Shown here one piece after another: positions 59,795 to 64,000 of a stretch of 64,000 nt of DNA. Source of the DNA: Pseudomonadota bacterium (lineage in GTDB: Bacteria; Pseudomonadota; Gammaproteobacteria; Steroidobacterales; Steroidobacteraceae). The position numbers and the translations under genes are program-made. The notes beneath the pieces are model-generated. The model worked only from the letters and a program-made list of their open reading frames with translations. It searched no databases and was not told the DNA's origin. The DNA lies in contig JAEZFW010000034.1 of assembly GCA_023417315.1 (NCBI GenBank), positions 1 to 64,000 on the forward strand. Direction: 5' to 3'. Each line of letters opens with the position of its first letter. Within the stretch, counting starts at the first letter, position 1.

Positions 59795-60601
59795 CTAGAG
59801 TTCGGTTGGCGGCTCGCGAATCTCACGCCCCGCTGCATCATCTTCTACCGAAGCAACCAGCGTGGGCGCCGCATCCTCGTCGTCATCCGTGTCGCCGTCA
59901 TCATCCTCAGAAGCACCGGCGGCAAGAAGCTCCGAGTCTTCACTCGTGCTCTCATCGCTCGACTCGCTCGAGGATTCGGTTTCGTCGGCCGCAGCAACTT
60001 CGCCTTCAGCCTCATCGCTGGCCGCCGACTGCGCCACCTCTCCAGCCGGCAGCTCGAGCTGCACGCCGATCGTTTCGACGTCTTTGAGCTCGGCGAGCGT
60101 CGGCAGCTGATCCAGGCTTTTCAGGCCGAAGTAATCGAGGAAGTCACGCGTCGTGCCCAGAAGCTCCGGTCGACCCGGCACCTCGCGATGTCCCACGGTG
60201 CGAATCCAATTGCGTTCCTGGAGCGTGCGCATAATCGTAGAGCTGATCGACACACCGCGGATTTCTTCGATTTCACTGCGCGTGATCGGTTGGCGATACG
60301 CGATGAGCGCGAGTGTCTCGAGCAATGCACGCGAGTATCGCGAAGGTCGCTCTTGCCACAAGCGCGAAACGACATCCGCGACGCGTTCGCGCACCTGAAT
60401 GCGCCAGCCGCTCGCAACCTCGATGAGCTCGATGCCCCGTTCCGCATAGTCAGCGGCGAGCAGATCCAGCGCCGCTTTCAGCAGCTCAGGCGCAGGTCGC
60501 TCGCGCTCGTCGAAAAGATCGAGTAGCTGCTGAGTCGGGACGGGCCGTCCGGCCGCCAGCAAAGTCGCTTCGATGATGTGCTTGAGATCGTGTTCGTTCA
60601 T
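59795..60601 (-). CDS. scpB: segregation and condensation protein B
   Basis: 268 residues. Two winged-helix domains: MNEHDLKHIIEATLLAAGRPV (residues 1-21) and LALIAYRQPITRSEIEEIRGVS (residues about 92-113), with VGHREVPGRPELLGTTRDFLDYFGL typical of ScpB. An unusual acidic, low-complexity C-terminal tail (about residues 195-268: DETESSSESSDESTSEDSE, EDDDGDTDDDEDA) follows. It forms the condensin with ScpA and Smc. It overlaps scpA by 4 bases (ATGA). Confidence 0.93.
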   Translation of the reverse strand: MNEHDLKHIIEATLLAAGRPVPTQQLLDLFDERERPAPELLKAALDLLAADYAERGIELIEVASGWRIQVRERVADVVSRLWQERPSRYSRALLETLALIAYRQPITRSEIEEIRGVSISSTIMRTLQERNWIRTVGHREVPGRPELLGTTRDFLDYFGLKSLDQLPTLAELKDVETIGVQLELPAGEVAQSAASDEAEGEVAAADETESSSESSDESTSEDSELLAAGASEDDDGDTDDDEDAAPTLVASVEDDAAGREIREPPTEL

Positions 60602-61791
60602 CGCGTTGTACCGTTCTCGGGATCGTCCGCTTCCTCGCCGGAACCCTGCTGTTCGACATTCATCTCTTCGATCGCGTGCTCGGATGCCGATGGATCCATC
60701 TGGTCATCATGCCCAACGTCGGGGTCGTCGGTCACAGTGTCTGCAGCGACAGACTCGTCCGAAGCGCGCGTCTCGCTCTCGCCTTCTGAATTGTCCGCAC
60801 CCGAATCCGAGATGTCATCATCATCGTCGTCATCGAGCTCGTTCTCGTCGGGATGTGCAGGCTGAGCGAGCGCAGCTTCGTTTTCTGCATCCGCCTCAGC
60901 AATCCCGCCTTCGACGACCGTCAACTTGCGCGCCGCCGATGCAGTTCGCACGTGAATCGCGGCATACGCTTCAGCTTGGACGATTTCCACCAAACCTTCC
61001 TTCATGAGCTCGAGGATCGCGATGAACGTGACCGTCACGCCCATGCGTCCTTCCTCGGGCCGGAAGAGCTGCGGAAATTCGATGAACGCGGCTTCGCGCA
61101 ACCCGCTCAAGATATCGGACATGCGCTGACGAACGGATAGACGCTCACGCGCCACGTGATGGTGCGCGAACATCTCGGCGCGCGCGAGCACATCCTTGAA
61201 CGCGACCAGCATCTCTTGAAGCGTGACCTGCGGGAGGACCTTGACGACCTTGCGCTCGACCAACTCGGCTGAGGTCGGTAGCGTGTCTCGCTCGAGTCGC
61301 GTGAGTTGATCGATATCCTCGGCAGCTTTCTTGAAACGCTCGTATTCCTGCAAGCGGCGCACGAGCTCTGCGCGCGGATCTTCTTCTTCCTGACCTTCGG
61401 ACGCTGCCACGCGCGGCAACAGCATGCGCGACTTGATCTCGGCCAGCATCGCAGCCATCAGCAAATATTCACCCGCCAGCTCGAGCTGCAGATCAGCCAT
61501 GACGTCGATGTACTGCATGTACTGACGCGTGATCTCGGCAATCGGGATGTCGAGAATGTCGAGGTTCTGCTTGCGGATCAGATACAGCAGCAGATCGAGC
61601 GGACCTTCGAAGGCTTCGAGGAAGACCTGGAGCGCATCCGGAGGAATGTAGAGATCTCGCGGCAGCTCTGTGACGGGCTCGCCTTCCACGACCGCGAACG
61701 GCATTTCCGTCTGCTGTGGCGCCTCGGCCTCGAGCTTGTCCGCTTCGAGTTGCGAGCCTGTGTCCTCGACGAGCTTCAATTCGGGCTTCAC
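60598..61791 (-). CDS. scpA: segregation and condensation protein A
   Basis: 397 residues from GTG 61791, where GTGA overlaps the trpS stop; a longer frame lies inside trpS and is not used. The kleisin start FEGPLDLLLYLIRKQNLDILDIPIAEIT (residues about 59-86, quoted in part) and YLLMAAMLAEIKSRMLLP are present, and a winged-helix C-terminal region at about residues 215-300. A highly acidic tail (DDDDDDDISDSGADNSEGES) is added beyond residue 330. The mate of ScpB, and part of the chromosome condensin. A fused acidic tail on both subunits is unusual. Confidence 0.9.
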   Translation of the reverse strand: MKPELKLVEDTGSQLEADKLEAEAPQQTEMPFAVVEGEPVTELPRDLYIPPDALQVFLEAFEGPLDLLLYLIRKQNLDILDIPIAEITRQYMQYIDVMADLQLELAGEYLLMAAMLAEIKSRMLLPRVAASEGQEEEDPRAELVRRLQEYERFKKAAEDIDQLTRLERDTLPTSAELVERKVVKVLPQVTLQEMLVAFKDVLARAEMFAHHHVARERLSVRQRMSDILSGLREAAFIEFPQLFRPEEGRMGVTVTFIAILELMKEGLVEIVQAEAYAAIHVRTASAARKLTVVEGGIAEADAENEAALAQPAHPDENELDDDDDDDISDSGADNSEGESETRASDESVAADTVTDDPDVGHDDQMDPSASEHAIEEMNVEQQGSGEEADDPENGTTR

Positions 61792-63005
61792 CGGTAATTC
61801 ATCCCCATCGCCTGATGCACTTCTTCGAGCGTTTGGCGCGCCACGTCGCGCGCGCGCTCGCAACCTTCCGCGATGATGCCGCGTACGAGGTCGCGATTCT
61901 GCTCGAACTCTTGCGCGCGTTCGCGGATCGCCGTGATCTCGGCCACGACTCGATCGGCGAGGCGCTTCTTGCAGTCGAGACAGCCGATGCCGGCCGAACG
62001 GCACCCTTGCTGCACCCAGGCCTGAGTGTCCGCGTCAGAATAGATTTTGTGAAGATCCCAGACCGGACATTTTTCAGGATCGCCCGGATCGGTCCTACGC
62101 ACGCGCGCAGGATCCGTTTGCATCGTCTTCAATTTCCTGGCAACGGAATCTGGCTCTTCGCGAAGACCGATCGTGTTGCCGTACGACTTGGACATCTTGC
62201 GACCGTCGAGTCCCGGCACCTTCGGCGTCGCGGTAAGCAACGCTTCCGGCTCCACGAGAATGCTGCGACCGGTTCCCTCGAGATAGCCGATCAAACGCTC
62301 GCGATCGGCGAGCGTCAAACGCGCATTGCCATCGAGCAGCGCGCGGGCCTTGTCGAGCGCATCGGCATCGCCTTGTTCTTGATATTGCCGACGTAACTCC
62401 TTGTAGCGGTTCCCATTGCGGCTGCCGAGCGCCTTCAATGCCTTCTCGACTTTGATCTCGAAGTCTGGCTCCTTGCCGTAGACGTGATTGAAACGGCGCG
62501 CGACCTCGCGCGTGATCTCTACGTGCGCCACCTGATCCTCACCGACAGGAATGTACATCGGCTTGTAGAGCAGGATGTCGGCACTCTGCAGCAGCGGATA
62601 GCCCAAGAAACCGTAAGTAGCGAGATCCTTATCTCGAAGCTGCTCTTGCTGGTCCTTGTACGTCGGCACACGTTCGAGCCACCCGAGCGGCGTGATCATG
62701 GACAACAGAAGATGCAGCTCAGAGTGCTCCGGGACGCGCGACTGAATGAAGAGCGTCGCGCTCGCTGGATTGATGCCTGCTGCTAGCCAGTCGATCACCA
62801 TCTCCCACACGTGGTCGTGCAAAGAAGAAGTGTCTTCGTAGCCGGTCGTCAGCGCATGAATGTCAGCGACGAAAAAGTAGCACTCGTACTGGTACTGCAG
62901 CTCGGTCCAGTTCTTTAGCGCCCCGTGATAGTTGCCCAGGTGCAGCGCCCCTGTTGGGCGCATACCGGAAAGAACCCGCCGTGTCGTACTACTCGATGCG
63001 CTCAA
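61788..63005 (-). CDS. trpS: tryptophanyl-tRNA synthetase
   Basis: 405 residues from TTG 63005 (AGAGGA about 11 bases upstream). Class I signatures are GALHLGNYHG (residues about 20-29, HIGH-like) and DGRKMSKSYGN (residues about 227-237, KMSKS). It is the longer, second type of bacterial TrpRS (405 rather than about 335 residues). A Cys-rich element GCRSAGIGCLDCKK is present near the C-terminal third. It charges tRNA-Trp. The gene overlaps scpA by 4 bases. Confidence 0.95.
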   Translation of the reverse strand: MSASSSTTRRVLSGMRPTGALHLGNYHGALKNWTELQYQYECYFFVADIHALTTGYEDTSSLHDHVWEMVIDWLAAGINPASATLFIQSRVPEHSELHLLLSMITPLGWLERVPTYKDQQEQLRDKDLATYGFLGYPLLQSADILLYKPMYIPVGEDQVAHVEITREVARRFNHVYGKEPDFEIKVEKALKALGSRNGNRYKELRRQYQEQGDADALDKARALLDGNARLTLADRERLIGYLEGTGRSILVEPEALLTATPKVPGLDGRKMSKSYGNTIGLREEPDSVARKLKTMQTDPARVRRTDPGDPEKCPVWDLHKIYSDADTQAWVQQGCRSAGIGCLDCKKRLADRVVAEITAIRERAQEFEQNRDLVRGIIAEGCERARDVARQTLEEVHQAMGMNYR

Positions 63006-63155
63006 TGCCAGGAAATCCTCTAAAGGTAAGTGCCGGCTGTGACTCCCGACCTGCTTCGGTCAGAGTGACGCCGCGCTGAATCAATGTTTTACGAAGCTTT
63101 GTTGGATGACCAAGGTAAGTCGAGCGGCAGGGCCGGCATTATACGGGAGCTGCGC

Positions 63156-63779
63156 CTATCGAAACACGCTCACATCTCCCTTGCCCTCGCGGACCACGAT
63201 TGGCCCAGGCCCGGCGAGATCGACCACGCTCGTGGGCTCGAAGCCGCAATTGCCCCCATCGATGACGGCATCGACTGAATGGAGCAGGCGTTCCTGGATT
63301 TCACGCGCGTCGCTCATAGGCGTTTGTTCGCCCGGAAGGATCAGGGTTGAGCTCATCAGGGGTTCGCCGAGCTCCTCGAGAAGCGAGCGCGGCACCGGAT
63401 GATCGGGCACGCGGATCCCGATCGTGCGCCGCTTGGGATTCTGAAGCCGCTTGGGCGTTTCGCGCGTTGCCTCGAGCAGGAATGTGTAAGGACCCGGAGT
63501 GAATGCCTTCAGCGTGCGGTACTGCTGATTGCTCACACGCGCGTACTTCGCAATCTCCGATAGATCGCGACACACGAGCGTGAAGTGATGGTGCTTGTCC
63601 GTTTGGCGAATTCGCGCGATGCGCTCCATCGCTGCCTTATCGCCAATGTGACAGCCAAGGGCATAGCTCGAGTCCGTCGGATAGACCACGACGCCTCCCT
63701 CGCGAATGATCTCGACCGCTTGCTTGATCAAACGCGGCTGTGGATCTTTGGGGTGAACTTCGAAGTAGCGACTCGTCAC
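63156..63779 (-). CDS. yciO: YciO, threonylcarbamoyl-AMP synthase-like protein
   Basis: 207 residues from GTG 63779, near the 206 of E. coli YciO. It begins TSRYFEVHPKDPQPRLIKQAV and has the SUA5/YciO blocks GGVVVYPTDSSYALGC, HHFTLVCRDLSEIA, GPYTFLLEAT and KRRTIGIRVPDHPV. It lacks the extra domain of SUA5. It is related to TsaC, which makes the N6-threonylcarbamoyl-adenosine precursor, but YciO itself is not proven to have that role. It is divergent from yciB. Confidence 0.92.
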   Translation of the reverse strand: MTSRYFEVHPKDPQPRLIKQAVEIIREGGVVVYPTDSSYALGCHIGDKAAMERIARIRQTDKHHHFTLVCRDLSEIAKYARVSNQQYRTLKAFTPGPYTFLLEATRETPKRLQNPKRRTIGIRVPDHPVPRSLLEELGEPLMSSTLILPGEQTPMSDAREIQERLLHSVDAVIDGGNCGFEPTSVVDLAGPGPIVVREGKGDVSVFR

Positions 63780-63938
63780 GACTGAACTCGTCTGCCTATA
63801 CGACCTATTCGTTCTCAAAGGCGGTATTTACAAAGCCAGATTGAACGACTGAGCTCGACCGCTGTCTTTCAAGCGGCCAACTGTCATCTCCCGACCTTCC
63901 GCGTATGATACGACCTCCCGCGAGCCACCCCAGACCGA

Positions 63939-64000
63939 CATGCAGCTTCTTTTCGACTTCTTCCCGGTCATCGCCTTCTTCGTTGCCTACAAGCTGACGG
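63939..64000 (+). CDS. yciB: septation protein A (YciB), 5' part only
   Basis: The window ends 62 bases into the gene. The start ATG at 63939 encodes MQLLFDFFPVIAFFVAYKLT, the first membrane segment of YciB/IspZ, an inner-membrane protein involved in septation and envelope integrity. It is divergent from yciO, as in other gammaproteobacteria. Confidence 0.85.

Noticed and set aside
60598..62004. Longer scpA frame starting at 62004
   Set aside because: It reads through trpS out of frame and is Arg-rich noise; the GTG at 61791 overlaps the trpS stop in the usual coupled fashion.
1..64000. CRISPR arrays, tRNA and rRNA genes, insertion sequences
   Set aside because: I looked for regular direct repeats with spacers, tRNA T-loop patterns and transposase frames and found none; the tandem heptamers have no unique spacers. 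A dedicated search (tRNAscan, CRISPR finder) could overturn this.

Overview
The window looks like chromosomal DNA of a moderately GC-rich gammaproteobacterium. The block gyrA-serC-serA-pheA-hisC-aroA-cmk-rpsA-ihfB-lapA-lapB, the divergent mtaD-ubiG genes, and yciK/rluB-like/scpB/scpA/trpS/yciO next to yciB are typical gammaproteobacterial arrangements. Many secreted and lipidated proteins, a Ser/Thr kinase with TPRs and a GlyGly-CTERM protease suggest the Steroidobacter/Nevskia/Xanthomonadales side of the class. That placement is inference. I saw no rRNA, tRNA, CRISPR array, transposase or prophage.

Layout. 0-17 kb holds short, mostly unrelated units: a Tat-exported flavin amine-oxidase-like protein, small lipoproteins, an FHA coiled-coil protein, DUF3750, DUF6279 and DUF4383 proteins, a Tat-exported Gfo/Idh/MocA oxidoreductase, an ArsC-family protein, an AraC regulator, a Rieske oxygenase divergent from an AdiC-like permease, and a secreted DNRLRE-like protein. 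17-22 kb is the most unusual block. It has two tiny secreted-protein genes (one with three 13-residue repeats), a perfect CRP/Clp-type palindrome, a leader predicted to fold into consecutive hairpins, a membrane Ser/Thr kinase with TPRs, and a cyclic-di-GMP-I riboswitch ahead of a surface lipoprotein. 22-30 kb contains dedA, an exported enolase-superfamily protein with a serine hydrolase, and the glyoxylate shunt (aceB-aceA) divergent from a RamB/ScfR-like regulator. 30-37 kb carries a DUF5060/DUF4038 glycosidase-like protein, an exported LigE-type DNA ligase overlapping a DUF72 gene, and a subtilase with a GlyGly-CTERM tail.

37-53 kb is a long minus-strand run: gabT, galU, a ComEA-like gene, lapB/lapA, ihfB, rpsA, cmk, aroA, hisC, pheA, serA, serC, gyrA. 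It links aromatic amino acid, serine and histidine-family aminotransferase steps to translation, nucleotide metabolism and LPS control. tyrA is absent from the run. 53-64 kb has mtaD, ubiG, rmuC, a squalene/phytoene-synthase-like gene and yciK on the plus strand. It then has an RluB-like protein with a substituted catalytic residue, scpB, scpA, trpS and yciO on the minus strand, and the start of yciB at the right edge.

The intergenic spacers of the 41-58 kb part contain a recurring architecture: short tandem 7-8 bp units (TAGGCTG-like near ihfB/rpsA/cmk, other units elsewhere), often as two inverted arms. Together with the 17-21 kb block this is the part of the window most likely to hold something undescribed.
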